This document shows, piece after piece, positions 33,395 to 44,665 of a stretch of 64,000 nt of DNA; within the stretch, counting starts at the first letter, position 1; each line of letters opens with the position of its first letter. The stretch spans positions 16,468,006 to 16,532,005 of the forward strand of contig JAJEKV010000008.1 of assembly GCA_021234155.1 (NCBI GenBank), read 5' to 3'. The DNA comes from Isoetes taiwanensis (lineage: Eukaryota > Streptophyta > Lycopodiopsida > Isoetales > Isoetaceae). The notes beneath the pieces are model-generated. The model had not been told where the DNA came from and did no database searches. It was given only the letters and a program-made list of their open reading frames with translations. A program made the position numbers and the translations under genes.

Positions 33395-34250
33395 TTATTT
33401 ACGGAACTTCTGAAATGGGCTGGCCCTCCACTGCCTGTCCTCACGGCATTATTCAATAAAGCATTGCAAGAAGGCTTCCCTCATGATGGACCACTAGTAG
33501 AGTTGTGCCCATATACAAGGGGGGACCCTCAATGCCTTGACCAACTATCGTACTATTATGGTCGACTCTCTTTTGCAAAATTGTTGGCTGGCATCCTTGA
33601 GCGGGGTGACAATATGAGAGGAGGCGGATGTGCGAGCTCTCACCACGTGGCAGGTTTTCGCCCGGGCATTCCACCATTGATCATATCTTCACTCTGTACA
33701 CATTGATTGAGGATAGCGGGGAATGGCCGACAAAACACATATCTTGTTGTTTCGATGGATTTCGCAAAAGCTTTTGACACGGTGCCGGGGCGGGTTATGG
33801 GACAGATCAAGGCGGTGGGGACCCCCTTGACTTGCAGAATGCAGTATATAGGCTCTACGAGGCATGCTCAGGCCGTATCACATCGTCAGGACAGCCGGTA
33901 ATCAGTAGTATTGGAGTACGTCAGGGTTGCCCCCTCTCCCCCACACAACTTTGGCCTATACATTGACCAGCTGGAAGATTGGCTCTCTGAGCATGGAGGT
34001 GCGGGCGCCCATCTCGTGTATCACACAATCCGGCAACTTATATATGCTGACGATGTCAATCTCCTGGCCTATACTCCAAAGAACGTGCAACGCTCTTGAC
34101 ACTTTTTACCGATTCACTGGCATGCGAGTTAACTTGGCCAAAACTAGGGTGCTGCTGGTTTCATCATCCCGTCAGCTAAGGCTTCCCTCATTTACTTACC
34201 AGGGATAAGATGTAGAGGTGGCTCCGACCTACAAGTACTTGGGCATCGAG
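33395..34250 (+). pseudogene. LINE reverse transcriptase
   Basis: Fragments in order across frames: LCPYTRGDPQCLDQLSYYY; AGFRPGHSTIDHIFTLYTLIED; VSMDFAKAFDTVPGRV with the first catalytic Asp (33752-33800); GVRQGCPLSP and GLYIDQLEDWLSEH; IYADDVNLLA with the catalytic Asp pair (34037-34066); then DTFYRFTGMRVNLAKT. These are RT motifs A to D of a non-LTR element. Several single-base shifts separate them. The GLYIDQLE version is unlike plant L1 RT and closer in pattern to LINEs I associate with algae and seed-free plants. That placement is an inference. Confidence 0.9.
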
Positions 34251-35215
34251 TTCTCTACTACCACCCATTGGGATGCTGTCATCAGGTTGCGGGTCACGGC
34301 GGGTTGGAAAGCACTATATGCCATGCAGAACAACATCCACAAGGCAGAGTTTTATGCCTGGGGCCACCAGTCACACTTGTTTTGGGCCTTGGTCGAGCCG
34401 GTCCTTTGTATGGGGCAGAAGTGTGGGGTGCGGTGATATCCCTCAACACACGGAATGACTTGAAAGGTGCGAGAAAGCCTTCTTGGCACGAGCCCTTGGG
34501 GCAAAGTCCACGATTCCATACCGAGATCCTACTCCGTGAGACGGGTTTTCTCCCTTCAATGGGCTGCATTGGACGCCATATCATTTACTTCCAGAAGGTG
34601 GTCGCTATGGGTGATACACGTTTGCCCAACCTTGCTTTGGCCATGGCGATGGGTCCCCAATGCCTGAAAGCCTGCTAGAAGGACAAGCAAGCTCGGTGGT
34701 TCTCTTATTTGGGGTGTACAGGCAAGCAGATGCGCATTACCGCGTAAGGACAAAGAAAGATCACAAGGCACTTAAGTTGTACCTAGATGCTACTTTCCTT
34801 CGCAAGCTCTAGGATGCAGATGCTCTGATGCACGTTAAGCTGACACACTATCAGCAGCAAGTCAACCCTAAGCTCATGAGAGGCCCACACCAGTACTTGT
34901 ACACCCAGTTGCCCATGAAGAAGCGCAGACTTATAGCTTCCGGTGCACATCGCCTCCACATTGAGGATGGGACATTGGGCCGGGAAGCGAGAGCAAAGGC
35001 TTTGCCGATGTTGCCACGAGTAGCCATTGAGGATGAATGTCATGCCCTCCAGATCTTCCCAGCATTTGCCCATATCCGAGAGCGGTATATTCGATTACTA
35101 GTGCCTGGCCAACCGTTGCATGAGTTATTGAATACGACGTTAGTGGGTTTGTTGGGGTCATACCTCCAGGAGGTTATGGATGCACGGACTCAGTTGTGTC
35201 CTCTGGGACAGTATT
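34251..35215 (+). pseudogene. LINE ORF C-terminal region
   Basis: Continuation of the RT protein: YKYLGIEFSTTTHWD, an AMQNNIHKAEFYAWG thumb-like part, then LRETGFLPSMGCIG, and an open block at 34828-35217 ending LYPLGQY-like (QLCPLGQY). No RNase H motif was recognised. The overlapping open frames on both strands at 34268-35161 are shadows. Confidence 0.65.
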
Positions 35216-35419
35216 GAACTCATCATATACAATCGCATAAATCGCCAAACATACTTATGCTGCTAAGGTTTTCCCTCGAAAACCCTTGGCGGGGGTTTTT
35301 AATCACATCGAATGTCGTTTCTTTGCTCTCTTTTATTTGGGTCCCATAGGCCAATCGATCTCCGTGGACGCTAAAAAATCTATTCTATTCTATTCTATTC
35401 TATTCTATTCTATTCTATT

Positions 35420-35455
35420 CTTTGCAATATGCAAAACCCAATGCATATTGCAAAG
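35420..35455. other. perfect 14-bp hairpin abutting LINE tail
   Basis: ctttgcaatatgca (35420-35433), loop aaacccaa, then tgcatattgcaaag (35442-35455). It lies directly against the end of the (ttcta)n tail. It may be a target-site feature or filler DNA made during insertion. Confidence 0.75.
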
Positions 35456-35456
35456 A

Positions 35457-35990
35457 AAAGAAAAGAAGTAGAACCCAATGCTTCTATGATGTGCTAAGTT
35501 ATTTGGATCCCAGTAACCCATCAGATAGAGAGAAGCTTTTTTCCAGACATAGTCCAACCATAGTAGCTTTGGATTCATTTAATCCGATATTTGGGCAAGA
35601 TGCCACACAGGGAAGACACATAAAGTTTACTGCATGTTATCTGCGTTAAATAGACCTTAAATCCATCTCTAAAGCTCTCGCTAATGGTAAAGACAGGAGA
35701 AATTTGATTAAAAGTCCGAGGCATACGAAGCAACAATAAGCCAGAAGAAGTTGTTCTCACATTGCGTGATCGAGTCAGGGCGGTTAAAGCACTCAAAATT
35801 CCAAGGCTTACCTTTTGCCGAGCTCTTAGATCAAATGACTCCATTTGGAAAAACAGAGGTGTTGAGGAAACTTCAGGGGTCGTTTCAGAATCTCTCTGCT
35901 CTGTCCTATGGTTGCTTTGAATTTCCTAGCAAAGATCTGGTCTGGAAGAGTTGCTCCTCTCAGTTTAATTCTGAGCTAGAAGAATGAGGA
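35457..35990 (+). pseudogene. unidentified coding-like region
   Basis: Two open stretches, 35457-35649 (YDVLSYLDPSNPSDREKLF) and 35751-35987 (FAELLDQMTPFGKTEVLRKLQ), look protein-like but lie in different frames, and I recognise no domain. They sit between a LINE tail and a Helitron terminus. They could be a captured host-gene fragment or original host sequence. Confidence 0.3.
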
Positions 35991-36158
35991 CATCTTGTCT
36001 ATGGTGGCTGAGTCCAGAGCAGAGCTCGCCAGAATGCCAGATGTTGCCAATCCGAGACCGGAAAATATTGGCAAAAAGTTGTACCCAGGAAAAAGAACTA
36101 TACGTACAACCAAGATAATAGAGCATAAAAGAATCGAATGTTTGAAAACTGAATTATA

Positions 36159-36189
36159 CTAGTTATGGTGCCCGGCGTTGCCGGGCTAT
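36159..36189 (-). other. Helitron 3' terminus (minus strand)
   Basis: On the minus strand: gcccggc, loop aac, gccgggc, accataaCTAG, then T at 36158. The architecture is the same as at 23337-23364. The Helitron body would extend to higher coordinates. No 5' terminus (minus-strand TC..TATACTAAA) was found before 41295, so the left part may be diverged or lost. Confidence 0.88.
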
Positions 36190-36581
36190 TTACAATTGAA
36201 AGAGGTGGTTCTTTTAATACTACAAAAAGATCTGGAGCATGAAGATTTTTATTCTAAGATTGTAGAAGCAACAATCAATTGTATCCTCTCTTCCTTTTCT
36301 TTCTTATTTTAACATTCTAGTTCATGCCCAAATATATGACGTTCTATTGCTAGTTCTTGCAGTTTTAGGAGATTGAGTCTAACATCAAAATGATGATGAT
36401 GGTTACAACAATGTTGGATATTAAAAGATATTTCAAGCAATTTAGATGACGTCTTGCTAGACAAAGCCAAATTAATGAGCCATAGAAACAGTAGTGCCAA
36501 GATAAGAGCTGATGCCTTATATGGTATAGCTTGTATATTAGAGACTTAGTGGTATGTGCTGTTTGGGGTTGCGTGACTCAG

Positions 36582-36702
36582 GTGGATGTGGTAGAAGAGG
36601 TTCACTTCTTAAAATTGGTTTCCACTTTGTTGACTGATAGGTGGATTTGTTAGAAGAAGTTCGCTTCTTAAAATTGGTTTCCACTTTGTTGACTGATAAG
36701 GA
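36582..36702 (+). repeat. 60-bp tandem duplication
   Basis: Two units ending ttggtttccactttgttg then actgata, each starting with gtggat and a gttagaagaagtt-like block. Confidence 0.85.
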
Positions 36703-36807
36703 TAGATAACTAAGCAACAATCAAAGTACAATTGCATTGGTACCCTACATTTATAACTATAGTAGGAGTATCATAGGAGTATCGTGGCATCTGGTGCCCT
36801 GTATTTA

Positions 36808-36975
36808 TCATAACCTTTTCACAATTGGAGCGCATAGTGTTTCATAGATGTGAGTGAAAAAGTGTGGCCCTTCTTTGTTTGACTTAGGAAATTTTATTAT
36901 AACCTTTTTAGAATTGGAGCGCATAGTATTTTGAGTGAAGAAGTGTGGTCCCTCTTTGTTTGTGATTTAGAAAAG
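36808..36975 (+). repeat. ~87-bp tandem duplication
   Basis: Two units starting ataacctttt and containing aattggagcgcatagt, then a gaagtgtgg and cctctttgtttg block. Confidence 0.75.
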
Positions 36976-38047
36976 AGGACTCTATTTTATGCTAAGTGTA
37001 GAATAGAAGTTGATTCCAATTAAAATAACACTAAGGTTGTAATTTATAGTCTATAGTTTTGATATTGCGACGTGTCGTTTTTAGAAAATTTTATGTCTTT
37101 TATTGGATAATTTTATACTCGATTCTATGTTCACCATGTTATCAAATATAGTTTATTAGTCGCTAATCTGTAGTGAAGTAATATAATAACCACCTCCAGC
37201 TATACAACCTGTGAATTTGTTTTAAGCTTCAGCGACTGGGTAAAGAGCAAGTGGCCAAAGAGCAAGTAGTGATTCGACAAACGCCCTTTGCAAAACGTTC
37301 TTTAAGGACAAAATGCAATTAATTTGTTTATATGTGAGTGTAGGATGGATCTACACTTCCATAAGTATGAGGCAAGCTGATTGTTAATAGATTCTGGAAA
37401 TAATTGCCACGACATCAATGAATCTTTCATCCGGTGAATAAATGCAGGACTATAAGCTGCTGGTTATCCTAAAATATTGAATATAAGTAACTGAGGGCAC
37501 CCTTAAGCGTGAAAGAATTGCACGATACCAATTCCTTAAATGGTTCTTTCCTGAGAGCTAAGACTAAAATGGTTATGTTTCAAGATGCCATACTCTGACA
37601 TCTCAAGTTTTCTCTGCAGTCAGATAGTTAATTATGCTACTGTAAACATCATTTCTAAATGTAAGAAAATGTGAACATGGTGGGTATCATCATAGTTAAG
37701 TCATGCATACTATTTTGAAATAGACATTGTAACGAAAGTGCCAACCACAAATAAATTGTCTCTTTGAAAACTTTTACAACTTGAGAAACGGATGACATAG
37801 GTTGCAAGGGTCCGTGGAACTGGCTATAACGACCTAAAATTGGGCCAAGTTGCAACCTGAATGTGACAGAATATAGAAGGTACATACCATAAAAGAACAT
37901 ACAACTGCGCCTGCCAGAGAATTGCTGGGTGCTAGAGAAGAACGATTATACTGTACAAAAAGCAACAATAATGGTTTAGTACATATCACAACTGAAATGA
38001 ATGGAGCACTTGATTCGGAATACAAAATGCAGACTGCATGCAAGTAG

Positions 38048-38680
38048 GAGCATATAAAGGATTCCAATGTTTTGAGATGCATAATTTATCTCGTGCATTC
38101 GCGAGTCTGTTATTTAGCTGCCAGCAGTGCAGCATTGTTTGATATTATGGCAGCTTCCTGCATGCTCCAAAAAACTTCAAAGCGATGCATGCGTCGTCTG
38201 TGTTTGAATCTTTTGCTCCTCAAACGGTTTGCAGTCTTGTTCTGATGGCAGATAAAAAGATATGGGAAAAAGGATTTAATGTAAGAGATTTGGATTGTTT
38301 GAATTTAGTAACCAAAGCGACATGTGTTTTGGCAAGTTCATGATTTACTTAAAGAATCCGAACACCAATCACCTGCCTGTGAAGAGGTTCATGTGCTAAC
38401 ATCTCTGCGGTGCAAAAATAGAAGGACATCTAAATGGTGCCCTACGTAATTCAATTTGTCTTCTTAGGAAATCTGAGACTGGGTGATGCCGAAATGACTA
38501 TAATTAAAGAAGCAACACATGTGTAAAGGATTCCAAATTGAAATGCATAATTCATGTCATGCATTTGTGAGTGTGTTATTTACCTAGGTGCAAGTACGGG
38601 CATGGGACTGTCATTTCGTAGGCATTTTCCATTATATATTTACTGCAAAACGTACCTCCTAGCAGTGCAGCATTGTTTGA
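38048..38680 (+). repeat. dispersed direct repeat pair
   Basis: taaaggattccaa followed by aatgcataatt.atgtc.tgcat and gtgttattta occurs at about 38052-38118 and 38524-38585. The block agcagtgcagcattgtttga occurs at 38124 and 38660. It lies in the unassigned region upstream of the CAF1 fragment. Confidence 0.6.
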
Positions 38681-39006
38681 TCTCTGATTTATCCTATATG
38701 TTTCGTAGTTAGGAAATGTAAGTATGCTGATCAGAGTATGGGTCTGTATTTAGAGAATGCCCATGGGAACTCAACAGGATTTGTAATGTCATCTAATAGA
38801 AGACGCCATTATCTCCTGCAGACAATTTCCATGGTAACTCACGACATGAGTACCTATAGACATTGTCGCTCACTCTATCTTGCAGATCCTTTGGGAATAA
38901 AGTGCATGGCATGGAAATGTGTCTCCCGAAAAGCACCCAGGCAGAAGTTTCATAGTGAGAACTGCTTGCGTGCAACACTTAACTTGGATATTAAGTTCAG
39001 AGTAAC

Positions 39007-39257
39007 ATGTCTGTGTTTCCAAAAGCTGGCTCTTTGCACATTAGAGAGGTATGGGCAGATAATCTGGAAACAGAGATTGAATTTATTCGTCAAATTGTTG
39101 ATGAGTACCCCTATCTTGCTATGGACACAGAATTCTGCAACATGTTGAAATGGGGCAGTTTTGTGTCTGGTAGTTCAATTTCAAGGAGTTCAGTGTCAAA
39201 GATGATGTATATGCTCAGGATCCGATCAAGTTACTGAGACACAGTAGCATTGGATAA
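39007..39257 (+). pseudogene. CAF1: CAF1 (CCR4-NOT deadenylase subunit) pseudogene
   Basis: The ATG at 39007 gives [20 protein letters not shown], the normal start of plant CAF1 proteins. It is followed by [17 protein letters not shown], the exonuclease motif I DxE. About 45-50 residues that should follow are missing. Homology resumes in another frame with [20 protein letters not shown] and [12 protein letters not shown], where a TAG at 39171 replaces the conserved Gln codon CAG. A TAA at 39255 ends it. CAF1 shortens mRNA poly(A) tails in the CCR4-NOT complex. This copy is dead: internal deletion, frameshift and stops. It could be Helitron-captured or a retro-copy. Confidence 0.88.
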
Positions 39258-39642
39258 AAAAATCGATCTTTTTCCATAATGGCACTACGAAGTCTTTGCT
39301 TCTTTGCTCTGAAGTTATACACTCTTATGCTCTCTTTTTTAGGAGAAATCTGCATACCTAACTTCTTGTAAGTTTGTTCATTGTCGATGACTGGCTAATT
39401 ATAATTTCTTGATCCTTCTGAGGTTTCTGCAGATAACATCCACTTTAACGCCAGCAGCGGCAGGTGGAGAAACATATCAAGCATTTTGGCCTTGGCTGTT
39501 CTCGCCATTAAAATTCAGGGGACTAAAAACCCATCATATGATGTCAGTTCAAATACTGATATAGCCTGTATAGAACACATAAAACTGTTCATTCATCATA
39601 ATAACTTTGTACTTGTGGAAAAAGTCTTGTTTGGTCGCAGAT

Positions 39643-39960
39643 AAAAGACAATGGCATACCTGAAGAGAAAATATCTGCTGGTCTGAAAGCTCTGCAATTA
39701 CGTCCTAATCAAAGGAACATAGAGGAAGAAATTGATTGTTTTGGTCAAATCAGGAATAGAGATAATAAGCAAGCTGGCTTTCTTGATGACAGGTCGTCGG
39801 ATAGTTCTATTCCTGAGACTCCACTCTTCAAACATCACTTTCAGGAGTGGGTGGTGGATTTAACACCATTGGCATCTTTGAGAATTCAGACCTGTTCAAT
39901 GATGCAGGTCCTTTTAAAGCTGTTGGCCAGACATCTAAGAATTCTGATTGGAGTATTTTC
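39643..39960 (+). pseudogene. unidentified gene fragment
   Basis: After a tcgcag acceptor-like site, an open stretch encodes KDNGIPEEKISAGLKALQL and DDRSSDSSIPETPLF. A frame change near 39835 allows GGGFNTIGIFENSDLF and ends at a TAG at 39960. Composition and length suggest a real exon of a Ser/Asp-rich protein. I do not recognise the family, and it is not part of CAF1. Confidence 0.4.
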
Positions 39961-41295
39961 TAGCACTAAATCTGGCCGGAGGGGGTTCATACACCATCGT
40001 TTATATTCAGAATGTAATCTACTTTTGGTACTCCGGGGACCTATTCTAAAGCATTTAGAGCTATTGCTACATGAAGTTGGTTTTACATACTTGACGGTAG
40101 TATTGCTATGGGTTGCAAGGCATTCCTCATATACATTGACCATTTCTTTAAATGTTGGACATAGAATTTGGACCTGAAATTGTTGATACCGGTTCAAATG
40201 GCATGAGAACAAACTAAGACATCCTAGGGGTTGCCCCGTCCTATTCACCACTAAGTACATCGATTATTAAATATGCAAGGAACATGTCTAGAAGTGGGGT
40301 TTACCTGTACATGTAGGAAAGAACTGGAAATCAGCTGTAACTCTGTTTGTCTATGAAAAAAGTGTCTTCCCATACTGAAGCCCCTGTCACATGGTGTTAT
40401 GAGATTGTTAAAGGAAAGCATCAAGACAAATACAAAGACTAATGTACATATCAGAAGGTGAATCTCAAGAATAATTTGGACTTGAAAGTTACACAGATAG
40501 ATATAGATTGCAAGAGCCGAATTTGAAGACTTGCCAGTGGGGAGTCCTAATGAAGATAAAGAATAGATTTGCAATTACCTGGTGCACATTTACTTATGCA
40601 GAAGCCAATTGCAAGGCAAAACCCATAAATTTAAGTGATTTTCAAGTGCAAAATCAAGTCATACGTGTTATTTAAACTGCTGCAGATTCACCAGCACAAA
40701 ATCAACAGTAATCAACTCTCTGGAAAGAAAAAGCTAGTCAAGTACCTGGAAGCTTGTAAATTTGAATCAGTGGTATCATGAGCTCCAACTATAAATTTCG
40801 ATCCAACTATAGCTTCTATACGACATGATACCACCGGAACTTGTGACTGGGCCTCAAGCTATTCAAAAAACCAATTGGAGTGGCCGGAATTGCATGGCTT
40901 CTAGACCGGCATCTATGCATTCGGGCGCCTTACACAATATCCAGCTAGGAATATGGGTTATCTGGCATGTATGGGAGATGCCACTGCCTACTACTACCGG
41001 ATAGATCCACGGAGAAGATAGGATCGATTGCGAAAAGCCCCATGCATGTTAGCCTGGAAAAATACGTGTCATTGTGTTCGATGCCGCCCCTTCATTAGAA
41101 ATTTCGAAACATACATGATCCATCGCACCTAGAAATCCATTCTCGAAATCATAGAAAGGCAAATTTTTTATTTTTGGATCATCGGAAATATTTCAGGCAG
41201 CCAAACTACCCCTAACCTTAGGAAATCAATTAAAAAATAATTCCAAAAACATTTTCTGCCATGCCGGAAAATCCCAAATTAACAAAGTAGATATG

Positions 41296-41351
41296 TATTT
41301 TGTTACCCACATACTGTAATGACAAAATACTTGGCTAATATTGATATTGAT
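41296..41351 (+). repeat. G module, left part, split by L1
   Basis: tattttgttacccacatac through aatattgatattgat matches 49445-49495 and 51190-51250. The L1 insertion at 41352 interrupts it and it resumes at 48138. Confidence 0.85.
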
Positions 41352-43100
41352 ATTGAGGTGGAATGGGGAACGGAAAAAAATGAACGTTGAGCGCCTCGAA
41401 CCGAGCGCCTGGCTCCAGGGAGAACCTCCCAACCCCAGATGGATGAGGCTTTGCTTGAAGTTTGTTCTCGGTACAGGAATTACTAACATCCCCCTGGAAC
41501 TTCAGGATGCAGTAGTAGCTATAGAAAATTTGATTTCCATTACAGTAAATTCTCATTCTAGAATTGGCTTTTGCAGATTTGGTCTTAGTTCGTTCTTCCT
41601 GTGTATTCTACGTTTTTGATAGACCGGGCTCTTTAAGAGTTGCGACTCACAATTCTCAGTAGGTACCTAGCCACGGGTACTTGATTTGAGCGGAATCTTT
41701 TTCACTATGGCCCTATTGACTTCGGGATCGAACCAATATTCCACTGGGCGACATTTTTCGACCTCCAGCCATCCCAACATATCAGTGATCTCGATATGGT
41801 GGTGTGGAGGTTCTCAGTATCCAATTAGTGGTTTTCTTGGGCCCGTGCCAAATCTAGGGGCGAGGGGTAGGTAGGGGTTTAGTTCTATAGGATTTGCATT
41901 CTCTGTAGCTTTTGTGTACGGTTTGTCATATTTTAGGCGAGATTCTTCTTGGGAGAGGGAAGGAGTTATCATTGGCAGTTATCCCCTTTCTGGAGGGAAA
42001 AGCGAAGGGGAAAGGTCTGCGACCTCGGTGAGCGGTTGCTTTCTTTCGGATCAAGAACCTCTTAGTCTCTCGATTATCTTGACTGAGGACCAAGGCAAGT
42101 ACCTCTATCAGCGGCGGCAAGGAGGATGGCGAGTGGAACCAGATTTTACGGTTGGGCCGATGAAACGACAAGGCTTTGGGGAATCTTGAAGGATTTGTAT
42201 ATGGGGCTTGAAGTCATAAAAGATCGAGAAAGGCGGCGGCATTACGCATGGGTGTGCATGAAGAAATTGGCATTCGGCATGCAAGGAAAAGCTGGAGACT
42301 ATTGATAAAGACTACATGAGCGGAAGGGCCAATGGCGAGGGATTGGGTGTGGAACACATTGGGATATATGCAAGAACTTCGACAATACCCTTTTATAAGT
42401 TAATTACGGTCAAGCGAGGGGCACTGCAAAAATTTGTTGTAGCCTCAAACGGTATCTTTAGGGTATATGGATGAAATGCTTGCAAAGGTTAAAAACACGA
42501 TCATTCAATGGGATGGTGAGAGAAACCTCTAATGCTAGCATCGAGGCTCATAAAGAGATGGGAAGATCTTAGAAGACAATGTTATTGAAAGGCCTGAGAA
42601 AAATATTTAGGCAAACTCTTTTATTTGAATGAACCATTGGAAGGTATTTCAACATCCCTCGAGGTTTATCGGTTAAGAGGCAAGAAATCGTGAGAAACTT
42701 CTGCAATATCAAAATTCAAATGGATTCTTTAATCGAAGAGGTGAACTCATGTGATTGTGGGAATTGCGAGGAAATCGGCTTCTCGTAGCTAAATGTGCGA
42801 AAAACTAAATTTGGAAGAACAAAATTAGCAACTCCATCCCCATAATCGGCAAAAACGACAAAATCAAAGGTCCACATTCTATCCCTTCCTATAAAAATAT
42901 TCTTATGAAGGATAATATTTCGGTTACGTTTCTCAACAGAAGTGACTCGAGGGGGAACTAGAATGATTAGGGGGTTTATAGATTTGTTTCTTTGTTTTGG
43001 ACTCTCGCTCTTGACTTGTTTTTCGGGGAATGCTATTCTTGTACACTTCAGCGTATGTGCCTAATCAAGGGAAATTAAGAAGCTGGATTACAAAAATCCC
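41352..43100 (+). other. L1 5' region and ORF1 N-terminal part
   Basis: Between the TSD and the DUF4283-like piece. Open stretches at 41341-41619 and 41914-42189 are not recognised. A CDCGNCEE cluster near 42740 is Cys-rich but is not a CCHC knuckle. It probably contains the 5' UTR and a badly decayed ORF1 start. Confidence 0.5.
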
Positions 43101-43103
43101 GGC

Positions 43104-43619
43104 ATGTCGATCCTTTCTATTCTTAGGTTGGATAAGAAGACCTTCCAAATTGTTTGTAGGGACGAGATTTGTGTCAAGCAAATTCTAAGGAGGAGGCTGG
43201 ACTTTATCAGCAATGAATTAATGAATTGGTCCCCCAATTTCATTCCGGTAACGACGGAGGAGATTAAGACCTCTACATGGTTATCTTTCCCTAATCTCCC
43301 CCCAGCTTTTTGGACCCGATCCCATTTAAGTGCCCTTTGTGAATCTTTAGGGGAAGTCCTCGAAATCACTATCCCCCAAACTAACTTCCCTTCGGTTTGC
43401 ATATCTAAGAAAATTAACTCCGAATGGAAGAGGAAGATTAAAATCAGAGTCAAGGCTGATGAGTTCCTGGACCTTACTATCAATTATTCTAAATGGCCAA
43501 TCCAAGAACCTGAATCAGTCTCTAGCCAAATTCCTAAACAGGTTTGGATCAGAAAGCTAATAAAAGGACAAGCTGAACCAGCGGGGTTGAGGAACCTTCT
43601 GATACCAAACAAACTCTGA
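43104..43619 (+). pseudogene. L1 ORF1, DUF4283-like nucleic-acid-binding domain
   Basis: 171 open residues. WLSFPNLPPAFWTRSHLSALCESLGEVLEI is the characteristic core of the plant L1 Gag/ORF1 DUF4283 region (LPNLP.EFW......LG..L). It is followed by a basic KIRVKADEFLDL strand. ORF1 proteins bind the LINE RNA. A stop at 43619 ends the frame. The expected CCHC knuckle is not visible downstream. Confidence 0.78.
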
Positions 43620-43949
43620 TCATTCCTTATCAAAGAAAGCACCTTGATAACCCTTCTAAAATAAAAATTCAAGATGACATGGTTGTCCTTATCAAGAATA
43701 TTAACCTTTCAGTGAGAATTGACACAGGAGACTTAGTTTTCACTTTCCCAAGAACTTTGAATCCAATCAGCGAGGGGAATGAGGCTGATACTCAAAGGGA
43801 ATCTCAAAGGAGTTGGAGGAGGATGAGGTTGGAATATTGTTAACGAGGAAAAAGGTAGAGGTAAGAAAAAGTCCTACCCGGCCCAAGTAGATCTAGTCAA
43901 GAAAGCAGACCATTCAAGCGGGGATGGTCCTAGGAAAATATAGATATTA

Positions 43950-44665
43950 AATGGATAAAGAGATCAATTGTGTTACACGGAATCTCGAGGGGCATCAGCG
44001 ACATCATTAAAGGGAAAAGGCTGAAGGTATGTCTCTCATCCCTCAACCACGATTTTCTCTTCCTCTGAGGAGCACAAATTGCATGACTCGATTATGAGAG
44101 AGAACTTTAAGTAGAACTCTCCCCCCTAATTATAGTATATGGCCTATCCCTGCTAATGAGTCCTCACGGTGGCATTGCGATTGCTTGGAAAAATTATCTT
44201 AACATTTCTGATATTTATATGGTTAATAGTAGGAATATGGGATGGCAGATTCTTCTTTGCACCATTTTCTGAACTAGGCTTGCCCTGGTGAATATTTATG
44301 CTTTCAATAATCCTGGAGAAAGAGTAGATGTTTGGAAGAAGGTGAAAATTAGTCTAGATAATTTAGAGTTTGATGATTGCATTTTAGGTGGTGATCTTAA
44401 CATGGGTGACTAACAGTTTTATGAAAAATAAGAATTTCAGACCTCTGGGCAGGAATGAGAAGGATGCTTGGCTGGATCTCACTAGGAGCCATAACCTAAC
44501 TTTGGCCAGAACCAAGCCTAACTCCTATAGTTGGACTGACAAAAGGGTAGATCCCACCCTATGTCTTCATGACAGGTATTACCTCTCTGAGAATTTTTGG
44601 AACCATAGCAGCAGGGTCAACAACCTGGAAGGGTACACCCTCTCAGATCATTTCCCTCAATAGTT
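43950..44665 (+). pseudogene. L1 ORF2 endonuclease (APE-like)
   Basis: Starts near ISRGISDIIKGKRLK. GGIAIAWKN and LVNIYAFNNPGERVDVWKK follow, then ILGGDLNMG (the D-x-N motif). After a one-base shift come DAWLDLTRSHNLTLARTKPNSYSWTDKR and LEGYTLSDHFPQ, with the catalytic SDH motif. The domain nicks target DNA to prime reverse transcription. Several stops interrupt the first half. Confidence 0.88.

Larger units (their letters stand above)
33386..35420 (+). mobile_element. LINE, 5'-truncated, with (ttcta)n tail
   Basis: It contains a decayed RT (33395-34250) and a following region to about 35215. A 3' UTR then ends cataggccaatcgatctccg, tggacgctaaaaaa and (ttcta)n to 35420. Endonuclease is absent, so the copy is truncated at the 5' end. 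The left edge is set where RT homology begins and is approximate. The 3' 75 bp recur at 1790-1855. The pentanucleotide tail instead of poly(A) separates it from the L1 at 41352-48137. Confidence 0.85.
36190..41295 (-). other. probable body of a gene-capturing Helitron
   Basis: Between the 36159 terminus and the G module lie a CAF1 pseudogene, an unrecognised exon-like fragment, three sets of short tandem repeats and unassigned AT-rich DNA. Helitrons often carry such mixed gene fragments, and the adjacent terminus fits that reading. The other boundary is not identified, so the extent is an upper estimate. Confidence 0.4.

Noticed and set aside
34268-35161. Several overlapping 60-136 codon frames on both strands
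   Set aside because: Shadows of the frameshifted LINE protein. Only pieces continuing RT motifs were kept.
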